DNA of 9,965 nt. Origin: CAYMZB01 sp964394845. GTDB lineage: Bacteria > Patescibacteriota > Microgenomatia > Daviesbacterales > UBA10151. Below, piece by piece: positions 1 through 5,331 of the stretch (the stretch's first letter is position 1; each line of letters starts with the position of its first letter). The notes under the pieces were generated by a model. It was not told where the DNA came from and searched no databases. It saw nothing but the letters and a program-made list of their open reading frames with translations. A program made the position numbers and the translations under genes. The DNA lies in contig CAYMZB010000079.1 in the NCBI GenBank assembly GCA_964394845.1, forward strand, positions 1 to 9,965. Reading direction: 5' to 3'.

Positions 1-1
1 G

Positions 2-154
2 TTAAAATTTTATCTTGACGGAAAGAAAGTAGATGAGTTAGGAGACTACAGTTTCCAACCATTAGATAAACTACTCATAAGTTATGGCCCGGAAAACGAT
101 CCTGATATTCAAAAGCAAATAGAATCTGTAACTAATTTTGCAAAGGATCATTAA
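2..154 (+). CDS. C-terminal fragment of a secreted protein, same family as the next gene (partial, runs off the window start)
   Basis: An open frame of 50 codons enters from the left edge and ends at TAA 152-154, so only the C-terminus is visible. Its pattern of Leu-Asp-Gly-Lys-Lys, a Tyr about ten residues on, then D-K-L-L-I-S-Y-G, matches the C-terminus of the protein encoded next (V-N-G-K, then Y, then D-N-I-E-I-R-Y-E). The two therefore look like tandem paralogues. The fragment carries an extra acidic and amphipathic tail of about 20 residues that the neighbour lacks. It lies 9 bp upstream of the next gene on the same strand, which suggests co-transcription. The function is unknown to me. 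Membership in the His-rich secreted family is inferred from this alignment by eye, because the His-containing core is outside the window. Confidence 0.6.
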   Translation, partial: LKFYLDGKKVDELGDYSFQPLDKLLISYGPENDPDIQKQIESVTNFAKDH

Positions 155-163
155 TCAAATACT

Positions 164-625
164 ATGACAACAGAACATAAAGTATTCATCGGTATAGGCC
201 TAACAACAATTCTTATTCTCGTAGGCGGCGTTTCTTTTTTGTCTTTACAGCAGTCAAATGAAGCATCTATTCAAGAAGGTGATGCGGTATCTCGAAATGG
301 CATACACTGGCATCCGCAACTTTCAATCTATGTTAAGGGGAAACAACAAGAAATTCCTAAGAATCTTGGTATAAGTGGCGTTCATCAGCCAGTCCATACC
401 CATGATTCAAGCGGTACTCTGCATTTAGAGATAGGTGGTGTAGTTACGAAAGACAATATAAAACTTGATAATTTTTTCAGAATTTGGGGGAAGAAATTTA
501 GTCCAGAATGTGTTATTGATGAATGTGGAAGTAAAGTAACAATGCTTGTTAATGGAAAAGGAAATAAAGACTTTGAAAACTATTTAATGAAGGATAAAGA
601 TAACATAGAGATTCGCTACGAATAA
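164..625 (+). CDS. membrane-anchored extracytoplasmic His-rich protein, possible metal-binding or redox-linked protein
   Basis: This 153-residue protein has an N-terminal hydrophobic anchor (about residues 7-27) without a lipobox Cys, followed by a soluble outer domain. The domain has paired His motifs, HWH at 48-50 and HTHD at 78-81, plus His74 and His87, and two cysteines (C116, C121) four residues apart after an F-F-x-I-W-G motif. It ends in a beta-rich tail. I recognise the layout from uncharacterised secreted proteins of archaea and CPR bacteria but know no assigned function. Clustered His and a Cys pair suggest metal binding or a disulfide; this is inference. Its stop overlaps the start of the CcdA-like gene by one base (TAATG), so the two are probably translationally coupled and the Cys pair may be kept reduced by CcdA. 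The ATG at 164 has no good Shine-Dalgarno. Confidence 0.75.
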   Translation: MTTEHKVFIGIGLTTILILVGGVSFLSLQQSNEASIQEGDAVSRNGIHWHPQLSIYVKGKQQEIPKNLGISGVHQPVHTHDSSGTLHLEIGGVVTKDNIKLDNFFRIWGKKFSPECVIDECGSKVTMLVNGKGNKDFENYLMKDKDNIEIRYE

Positions 626-1302
626 TGGATCCAATTCTAATTTCATTTGCCTTTCTTGCAGGTCTCTCGGCGTTTTTTGCGCCCTGCAGTATTGCTTTGA
701 TACCCGCTTACGTAGGATATTATGTTAGTGAGGAAACGCAACCAATAGGTCATAAAAAGCAATTACTCTATGGTCTGAAAGCCGGAAGTATTGCAAGCTT
801 AGGCTTAATTAGCATTTATGCTGTTTTTGGCATTATTGTGATACTGCTTGGAAAGCTCATTGCTCCATTCATGCCTTGGATCGAGCTTTCAACAGGAGGA
901 TTGTTGTTATTTTTAGGCGTTGCAGTACTTCTTGGATATGAATTTGCGCTGCGTCCTCCCGTTGTTATCCAAACAACATCAAAGGGAGCAAAGCGATTCT
1001 ATGTGTTTGGTGTTGTGTATGCTTTTGGAGCTATTGGTTGCACATTGCCAATTTTTCTTTTAGTTATTTTTCAAGCGCTTGCGCAAAAAGGAATACTTGG
1101 AGGGTTTGTCAATTTTCTTGCATATAGTCTTGCAATGGTAAGCTTAATGATTGTGTTTTCGTTAATCGCTGCAATTTCCAAAACTGCAATATCGTACTTT
1201 ATAAAAAAGTATATGCTTACTATCCAAAAATGCGCTGGAGTACTCATTCTATTAGCTGGAGTCTATTTAGTATACTTAGCATTAAGGGTAATAACCATAT
1301 GA
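625..1302 (+). CDS. ccdA: CcdA/DsbD-family transmembrane thiol-disulfide electron carrier
   Basis: This 225-residue, very hydrophobic protein has about six membrane segments, the usual size and topology for CcdA, the stand-alone version of the DsbD membrane domain. The family moves reducing equivalents from cytoplasmic thioredoxin across the membrane to outer thiol proteins. It uses one Cys in the first helix and one in the fourth. Here those are C21 in F-A-P-C-S, followed by L-I-P-A-Y, and C139 in G-A-I-G-C-T-L-P, both in the expected Pro-containing contexts. A third Cys (C203) is not part of the canonical pair. The start overlaps the upstream stop by one base, and the end overlaps the next gene by four bases (ATGA), so this is the middle of an operon. 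Likely partners in the window are the CPYC protein at 2725-3243 and perhaps the Cys-containing protein upstream. No cytochrome c genes are visible, so thiol reduction in general is the safer role. Confidence 0.85.
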   Translation: MDPILISFAFLAGLSAFFAPCSIALIPAYVGYYVSEETQPIGHKKQLLYGLKAGSIASLGLISIYAVFGIIVILLGKLIAPFMPWIELSTGGLLLFLGVAVLLGYEFALRPPVVIQTTSKGAKRFYVFGVVYAFGAIGCTLPIFLLVIFQALAQKGILGGFVNFLAYSLAMVSLMIVFSLIAAISKTAISYFIKKYMLTIQKCAGVLILLAGVYLVYLALRVITI

Positions 1303-1694
1303 TTTCAAAAAGACTAAAAAATATTTTTCTTATCTCCTTGTTACTTATATATTCACATGGGGTAGAAGAAATAATAGGCGGGTTTCAGTACTTTGATTCC
1401 TTTATGGTTTTTGGGGCTAATTACTTCGGTATCACTCCAAAAATTTTCTATTGGGTTTTTCATATAATTTTCTGGTTATCATTACCTATATTATTTCTGT
1501 TATTTCATAGAAGGAAAGCTGGATTAATTCTTATGACCATTTTTGGAGTTATATTTATCATAGAGTTACACCACCCAATTAAGGCGATTCTTGCTCGCCA
1601 ATACTACCCTGGTATGATCACGGCATTATTCTATCCTATTGTCGGTGTTTTCTTTTGGAAGCAAATTTTTACTGATTGGAAAAAGATAAAATAG
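1299..1694 (+). CDS. small multi-pass membrane protein of the HXXEE type, function unknown
   Basis: The product has 131 residues with about four hydrophobic segments. Near the N-terminus it has S-H-G-V-E-E (His20, Glu23, Glu24), the signature of the HXXEE family of uncharacterised membrane proteins. Later it has E-L-H-H-P at 89-93 and R-Q-Y-Y-P-G-M-I-T-A at 100-109, also in the style of that family. The conserved His and Glu within membrane segments suggest a metal site or an intramembrane reaction, but no function is established to my knowledge. I chose ATG 1299 because it makes an ATGA overlap with the ccdA stop and has AAGGG ten bases upstream (1284-1288). A longer in-frame reading from 1230 would overlap ccdA by over 70 bp and adds a non-hydrophobic leader. 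Tight coupling to ccdA suggests an envelope or redox-related job; this is inference. Confidence 0.7.
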   Translation: MISKRLKNIFLISLLLIYSHGVEEIIGGFQYFDSFMVFGANYFGITPKIFYWVFHIIFWLSLPILFLLFHRRKAGLILMTIFGVIFIIELHHPIKAILARQYYPGMITALFYPIVGVFFWKQIFTDWKKIK

Positions 1695-1695
1695 T

Positions 1696-2691
1696 ATGAT
1701 TAAGAAACCAGTGGTTAAACAAAATGCCCAAATTACCATCTACCAAACAGATGACGGTAAGGCACGGGTAGAAGTGCGCTTTGAAGAAGAAAATGCATGG
1801 CTGAATCAAGCGCAGATGTCAGAATTATTTGACAGAGACCAATCGGTCATTTCAAAGCATATAAAAAACGTATTTATCGAGGGAGAGCTTGATGAAAAAA
1901 GCAATATGCAAAATTTGCATAATGCAATTTCAGACAAACCGGTCATTCTGTATAGTCTTGATGTAATCATCTCCGTTGGGTATCGCGTCAAGTCTTTGCA
2001 AGGCACGAAGTTTCGCATTTGGGCAACTGAGCATCTGAAGGAATACATGGTTAAGGGGTTCACCATGGATGATATCCGTCTCAAACAAGGTGGGTATAAG
2101 TCCCGATACTTTGAAGAACTTCTGCAGCGCATCCGTGACATTCGGAGCAGTGAGCGGATGTTATATCAAAAAGTGACCGATATTTATGCAACGTCCATTG
2201 ATTATCGCAATGACACAGAAGAAACTGAGTTTTTTTTCAAAACCGTGCAGAATAAGATGCACTTTGCGGTAACTGGAAAAACTGCTGCCGAAATTATCAC
2301 AGAGCGTGTTGATAAAAATAAAAGAAATTTTGGCTTGACAAATTTTCCCGGCTATCATCCGATCAAAAGAGATGTTTATATTGCAAAAAATTATCTTTAT
2401 GAGAAAGAGCTGGAAATGCTTAATCGTATTGTTGATGCCTATCTTTCTTTTGCGGAAATTCAAGCGATAAGCGAGAAAGCAATGACAATGAAAGAGTGGA
2501 TTAAAAAACTTGATGAGTATCTTATGCTTATGGGTAAAGGCATATTAAAAAATGCTGGCAAAATAAGTATGGAAGAAGCGCAGGAAAAGGCGGATGGAGA
2601 GTTTTTGGAATATAAAAAGGCACAAGACAAAAACTACATCTCCGATTTTGACCGGGAGATTAAAAATCTTTTGAAGAAAACAAATAAATAA
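1696..2691 (+). CDS. rhuM: RhuM-family protein (virulence/phage-type DNA-binding-like protein)
   Basis: This 331-residue soluble protein is full length for the RhuM family. Typical features are the opening I-T-I-Y-Q-T-D-D-G-K-A with V-E-V-R-F (13-29), a helix-turn-helix-like segment L-N-Q-A-Q-M-S-E-L-F (36-45) followed by Q-S-V-I-S-K-H-I-K-N-V-F, and Y-S-L-D-V-I-I-S-V-G-Y-R-V (86-98). G-T-K-F-R-I-W-A-T (103-111) and Y-A-T-S-I-D-Y (164-170) complete the set. RhuM was named from a Salmonella pathogenicity island and is common on phages and genomic islands. The N-terminal half resembles phage antirepressor-type DNA-binding regions; its biochemical role is not settled. It begins one base after the upstream stop with no clear Shine-Dalgarno, so translation is probably coupled. 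Its presence in a redox gene cluster is odd and suggests acquisition by transfer. Confidence 0.88.
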   Translation: MIKKPVVKQNAQITIYQTDDGKARVEVRFEEENAWLNQAQMSELFDRDQSVISKHIKNVFIEGELDEKSNMQNLHNAISDKPVILYSLDVIISVGYRVKSLQGTKFRIWATEHLKEYMVKGFTMDDIRLKQGGYKSRYFEELLQRIRDIRSSERMLYQKVTDIYATSIDYRNDTEETEFFFKTVQNKMHFAVTGKTAAEIITERVDKNKRNFGLTNFPGYHPIKRDVYIAKNYLYEKELEMLNRIVDAYLSFAEIQAISEKAMTMKEWIKKLDEYLMLMGKGILKNAGKISMEEAQEKADGEFLEYKKAQDKNYISDFDREIKNLLKKTNK

Positions 2692-2724
2692 CAAGGGATT
2701 ATGTTAGTAGAATAGACGTTTATT

Positions 2725-3243
2725 ATGAAAATAGAATGGACAAACCAGCCATTATTTAAAAAGGTGCCATTACTTTTGGTGCTGGCGGTAGTGGTTTTTG
2801 TAGGATTTAATGTGTATCTAAACCTTAAGATTAAAGATACCAGACAGGAACTTACTCAAATTGAAAAAGCAGCTGTTAAACCACCCAGAGTTGTAGCAGT
2901 TGAGTACTCTAAAAAGATTGAATTAGGTGAAAAGAATTGTCCATCTATTAAAGCAGGTAATCCCAATGCGCCACTTAAATTCAAAGTTTTTGAATCACAA
3001 ACATGTCCGTATTGTGTTGCCCAAAATAAAGTTATGGATGAGCTACTGCCGGAATATGGTGATTTATTTTATGGGGAATGGTACGAAGTTACTGACTGTA
3101 TAAAAGAGTCCGAACAATATAAAATTTCAGGGGTTCCTACATTTGTTTTTAATGCCAAGGGTGTTGAAAAAGAACCGGCCTATGGCTTTTTAGATAAACA
3201 ACAGCTTATAGATTATATTTGTAAAGTATCGCAACAGTGTTAA
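2725..3243 (+). CDS. membrane-anchored thioredoxin-fold disulfide oxidoreductase (CPYC active site)
   Basis: This 172-residue protein has one N-terminal membrane helix (about 13-33), a polar linker, then a thioredoxin-like domain facing outside. The active site is C94-P-Y-C97, preceded by F-E-S-Q-T. A cis-Pro loop (G-V-P-T-F at 136-140) and a strand V-F-N-A-K-G follow, as expected for a thioredoxin or DsbA-like fold. CPYC is the classic glutaredoxin/DsbA-style dithiol. Four further cysteines (C72, C125, C166, C172) could form structural disulfides or a relay. The two last ones, near the C-terminus, are unusual. Given the ccdA-like gene 1.4 kb upstream on the same strand, the likely job is outer thiol-disulfide exchange with CcdA as electron donor; oxidation with an unseen VKOR or DsbB is the alternative. 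The start ATG 2725 lies 33 bp after rhuM and has no good Shine-Dalgarno at normal spacing. Confidence 0.8.
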   Translation: MKIEWTNQPLFKKVPLLLVLAVVVFVGFNVYLNLKIKDTRQELTQIEKAAVKPPRVVAVEYSKKIELGEKNCPSIKAGNPNAPLKFKVFESQTCPYCVAQNKVMDELLPEYGDLFYGEWYEVTDCIKESEQYKISGVPTFVFNAKGVEKEPAYGFLDKQQLIDYICKVSQQC

Positions 3244-3257
3244 GAAATAATAGGTCT

Positions 3258-3421
3258 ATGGTTGTTGCCCTCATAGCTATTGTTGCTCTAGTTGGAGGTT
3301 TTTATCTGTACTTAAACTCGCAAAAAGAAAAAAGTGAACCGCAAAAAACAGGACGGTTAACGTTGATCTCAAGAATATTATTGAGTCAATAAAAAAAACT
3401 GGCTATACTGCTTTGTTATAA
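3258..3421 (+). pseudogene. frameshifted remnant of a small membrane-anchored protein with an HMA-like tail
   Basis: From ATG 3258 a frame encodes a clear membrane anchor (M-V-V-A-L-I-A-I-V-A-L-V-G-G-F-Y) and a charged linker, then stops at 3392 after a 44-residue product. A second frame, open from 3338 to TAA 3419-3421, encodes N-V-D-L-K-N-I-I-E-S-I-K-K-T-G-Y-T-A, which looks like the last helix and G-Y-x-A end of a heavy-metal-associated (MerP/CopZ-like) domain. The frames meet at a run of six A (3343-3348). One extra A would join them into a protein of about 54 residues. Even joined, it lacks the metal-binding CxxC half of an HMA domain, so a deletion is also implied. The HMA likeness rests on about 18 residues and is tentative. 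A sequencing error in the A-run is the main alternative. Confidence 0.4.
3381..3409 (+). promoter_or_regulatory. sigma70-type promoter for the cupin gene
   Basis: TTGAGT (3381-3386) and TATACT (3404-3409) are separated by exactly 17 bases. They match the -35 and -10 consensus at 4 of 6 and 5 of 6 positions. Transcription would begin near 3416, giving a leader of about 27 bases to ATG 3443. The promoter lies inside the decayed small gene upstream, so the cupin is probably transcribed separately from the redox cluster. Confidence 0.55.
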
Positions 3422-3442
3422 GCTTTGATATACTCTCCTAGT

Positions 3443-3889
3443 ATGCTAGATTTTATCTCATCTTTAGATAAATCTAAATTTAAAAATTCCTCCTTTAGTA
3501 AAAAGGTAGAAAAGCCCTGGGGGTATGAACTTCACTTTGTGCCTGAAGATTTGCCTTACATGGGGAAAATTATCCATATTGAAAAAGGCAAAAGATTGAG
3601 TTTGCAAATTCATGATGCAAAACAAGAGAGCTGGTTTTTGATGAATGGTCAGGCAAAAATTATTTGGGAAGATAGCAAAGGTAGCCTAATAGAAACAGAA
3701 ATGCTCAAATTTCAGGGATATACTTGCAGTTTGGGACAAAAACATAGATTAGCTGGAGTAACTGATTGTGACATTATAGAAGCATCAACACCAGAGCTTG
3801 GTAACACGTATAGATTAGAGGATGATTATTCCCGTCCAACTGAAACTGAAGAAATTAGGAAAGATCTTAATAGAGGCTGGAATAAATAA
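3443..3889 (+). CDS. cupin protein of the type II mannose-6-phosphate isomerase family
   Basis: This is a 148-residue single-domain cupin. It opens with V-E-K-P-W-G-Y-E-L (22-30), typical of the PMI-like cupin domain found alone or at the C-terminus of bifunctional mannose-1-phosphate guanylyltransferases. Then come L-Q-I-H-D-A-K-Q-E-S-W-F (54-65), supplying Q55, H57 and E62, G-Q-K-H-R-L (98-103), supplying H101, and a closing E-D-D-Y-S-R (126-131) corresponding to the family's E-D-D-Y-G-R. The metal-ligand set looks intact. The family interconverts fructose-6-phosphate and mannose-6-phosphate for GDP-mannose and surface glycans, but short stand-alone cupins may act on other sugar phosphates, so substrate is uncertain. 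I chose ATG 3443 because the promoter at 3381-3409 would leave almost no leader for the alternative TTG 3425. No Shine-Dalgarno is obvious. Confidence 0.75.
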   Translation: MLDFISSLDKSKFKNSSFSKKVEKPWGYELHFVPEDLPYMGKIIHIEKGKRLSLQIHDAKQESWFLMNGQAKIIWEDSKGSLIETEMLKFQGYTCSLGQKHRLAGVTDCDIIEASTPELGNTYRLEDDYSRPTETEEIRKDLNRGWNK

Positions 3890-3902
3890 TAGACCGATCG
3901 TT

Positions 3903-3936
3903 GCTCATTTTGCATCTTTTTTTTCTCAAAATGAGC
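3903..3936. repeat. perfect 10-bp inverted repeat with T8/A8 loop between convergent genes
   Basis: GCTCATTTTG (3903-3912) and CAAAATGAGC (3927-3936) are perfect complements around a 14-base loop containing eight T. It lies 14 bp after the cupin stop and about 75 bp beyond the stop of the opposing S41 gene. It may help end transcription from both sides, but the T-run is in the loop rather than after the stem, so it is not a canonical intrinsic terminator. Confidence 0.5.
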
Positions 3937-3965
3937 TCGCCTCGCGTCGAAGCGGGCTTACGAGT

Positions 3966-4004
3966 GGTTATACCCGCAGCAAATTCATTTGCAAGTGGTA
4001 TACC
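3966..4004. repeat. two-tier hairpin next to the S41 gene stop
   Basis: An outer stem pairs GGTTATACC (3966-3974) with GGTATACC (3997-4004) with one bulged T. A symmetrical 4/4 internal loop follows, then an inner stem of GCAAAT (3979-3984) with ATTTGC (3987-3992). It sits 7 bp beyond the stop codon of the minus-strand S41 gene. Together with the GC-rich stretch at 3937-3960 it forms a structured block unlike the AT-rich surroundings. It could be a 3'-end RNA structure or part of a dispersed intergenic repeat. Confidence 0.45.
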
Positions 4005-4010
4005 ATGGTC

Positions 4011-5279
4011 TTATTTGACGCTATTTACAGCTTCTATCAAATCTGAATTTCTAAAGTATGAAAAAAGTTGCTGTTCCCAATCAGTACTTTTAATATTTAC
4101 ATCAGGATCAACTCCTCTTCCTTCGATTGGCTGGTTATCATCTCTTAAGGTAATCGAGTGAACTAAAAAAAGTGAATATTTTTGAGTTTTATCAAATTGA
4201 TTATCAATTGGGAAAACTCTTTCAACAGTCCCCCATCCTTTGGTTGGAGCGCCTATAACTACTCCCGCATGATATTTTTTAATTGATGCGGTCATTATTT
4301 CTGCCGAAGACTGAGTCTGATTATCAACTAAAATTACTACCTGTTTATATTTGGAAATTGAAGGTAGTTTATCTGTAGGGGTTTTAAACGGCAAATATTC
4401 ACCTTTGTGGTAAAAGTCAAAGGCATTTTGATTCTTTCCTATAAAGTTACCTAAAAAATATGCAGAGCTGTCTATTTCTCCGCCTATATTCCCTCTTAAA
4501 TCTAAAATTAAACTAGTAAGATCTGTGCTGCCTTTGTACGAATCGAAAGTTTTAGTAAATTCATCATATGAAGCAGGTGAGAATCTTTTGAATTGAAGAT
4601 ATAAGACTCCTTTGCTTAGGATTTTAGCAAATATAGTTGGCTCTATGCCTTTTTGATCATATTGTGCCTTTTGATCTTTTTGGGTCAAAATGTTGTTCGC
4701 ATAATCAATTACTTTAATTTTTTGTTGGCCTTCCGTAGATTTATCCTGTGCTAATTGTTCTGATTTTTTTTGATATGCTTGTTGGATAGCTGCATCTGAT
4801 GCATTCTTGCTCACGCCTAAATCTTTATAAAGATCTTTTTCCGGATTAATATTTGAAACAGTATTTTTTAACTGTGCTTCCTGAATTGTCGTAAACAATC
4901 CGGATCTGTTAGGGGGGTTGAGAGAAGCTAAAACTGTTCCTACTAAGGATGTAATAAATTTATTTCTCTTATCTTCAGTCATATGTTTTGTTGTATCTAA
5001 CGTCACTTTAATCAGTTGTTCCATAGATTCTATTTTTACAACTATTGGAGCTTCTGCATTTTTGCTTAGTGATTGTTTAAATAAATCTAAAAGTTGGGCA
5101 TCAGATATGTTATCCCAGTAATTTTCCTTTATCTTGTCATAAACTTCTAAGATAAATGCTGATGCAGGGTTTTTCTCAACTTGTAAATTAGTTCCCTGGT
5201 TTGTTTTTGCAGAATAGGAATGTCCAAAACTAAAACCTATTAAAAAAACAATCAGAAACAAAAGAAGTTTATTGTACAT
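4011..5279 (-). CDS. S41-family (C-terminal processing) peptidase with a degenerate DnaJ-like domain in place of PDZ
   Basis: This 422-residue protein has an N-terminal hydrophobic signal or anchor (4-19, no lipobox), so it acts outside the membrane. Residues 40-130 resemble the helical N-terminal part of C-terminal processing proteases, ending in L-A-S-L-N-P. Where PDZ normally follows, residues 150-211 instead read like a J domain: Y-K-D-L-G-V-S-K-N-A-S, A-I-Q-Q-A-Y, and A-Q-Y-D-Q-K-G. The Hsp70-activating HPD is AQD (177-179). The S41 core follows: L-D-L-R-G-N-I-G-G (259-267), S324-S-A-E (nucleophile candidate Ser324), G-A-P-T-K-G-W-G (343-350) and G-R-G-V-D-P-D (387-393). The usual TFGKG lysine position is Trp349, with Lys347 two residues earlier. 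Activity is therefore uncertain. It lies 52 bp downstream of the membrane-protein gene on the same strand. Confidence 0.82.
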   Translation of the reverse strand: MYNKLLLFLIVFLIGFSFGHSYSAKTNQGTNLQVEKNPASAFILEVYDKIKENYWDNISDAQLLDLFKQSLSKNAEAPIVVKIESMEQLIKVTLDTTKHMTEDKRNKFITSLVGTVLASLNPPNRSGLFTTIQEAQLKNTVSNINPEKDLYKDLGVSKNASDAAIQQAYQKKSEQLAQDKSTEGQQKIKVIDYANNILTQKDQKAQYDQKGIEPTIFAKILSKGVLYLQFKRFSPASYDEFTKTFDSYKGSTDLTSLILDLRGNIGGEIDSSAYFLGNFIGKNQNAFDFYHKGEYLPFKTPTDKLPSISKYKQVVILVDNQTQSSAEIMTASIKKYHAGVVIGAPTKGWGTVERVFPIDNQFDKTQKYSLFLVHSITLRDDNQPIEGRGVDPDVNIKSTDWEQQLFSYFRNSDLIEAVNSVK

Positions 5280-5331
5280 ATTTAAGGCTTAAGAATATTG
5301 TAAGTTATTATTTAAGCTATCCGCAAGACTT

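Noticed and set aside
1230..1298. Longer start for the HXXEE membrane protein
   Set aside because: It would overlap ccdA by 73 bp and adds a non-hydrophobic leader. ATG 1299 has an ATGA overlap and an AAGGG at usable spacing.
1806..2463. Two minus-strand open frames inside the RhuM gene
   Set aside because: They are antisense shadows of a well-supported gene, with no family resemblance or start signals.
3343..3349. Slippery heptamer A-AAA-AAC in the small remnant gene, suggesting programmed -1 frameshifting
   Set aside because: The heptamer is not in register with the incoming frame from ATG 3258, and no downstream stimulatory stem is apparent. A simple indel is more likely.
3903..3936. Canonical Rho-independent terminator
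   Set aside because: The T8 run lies in the loop, not after the 3' arm, and the stem is AT-rich, so it is listed only as an inverted repeat.
3822..4161. Two overlapping plus-strand open frames across the convergent intergenic block
   Set aside because: They overlap the cupin end and the S41 end in the wrong frames, and their composition reflects hairpin sequence. No protein family is recognisable.
5287..5317. GCTTAA/TTAAGC inverted repeat between the membrane protein and S41 genes
   Set aside because: Only six pairs of AT-rich sequence with a long loop, expected by chance in this base composition.
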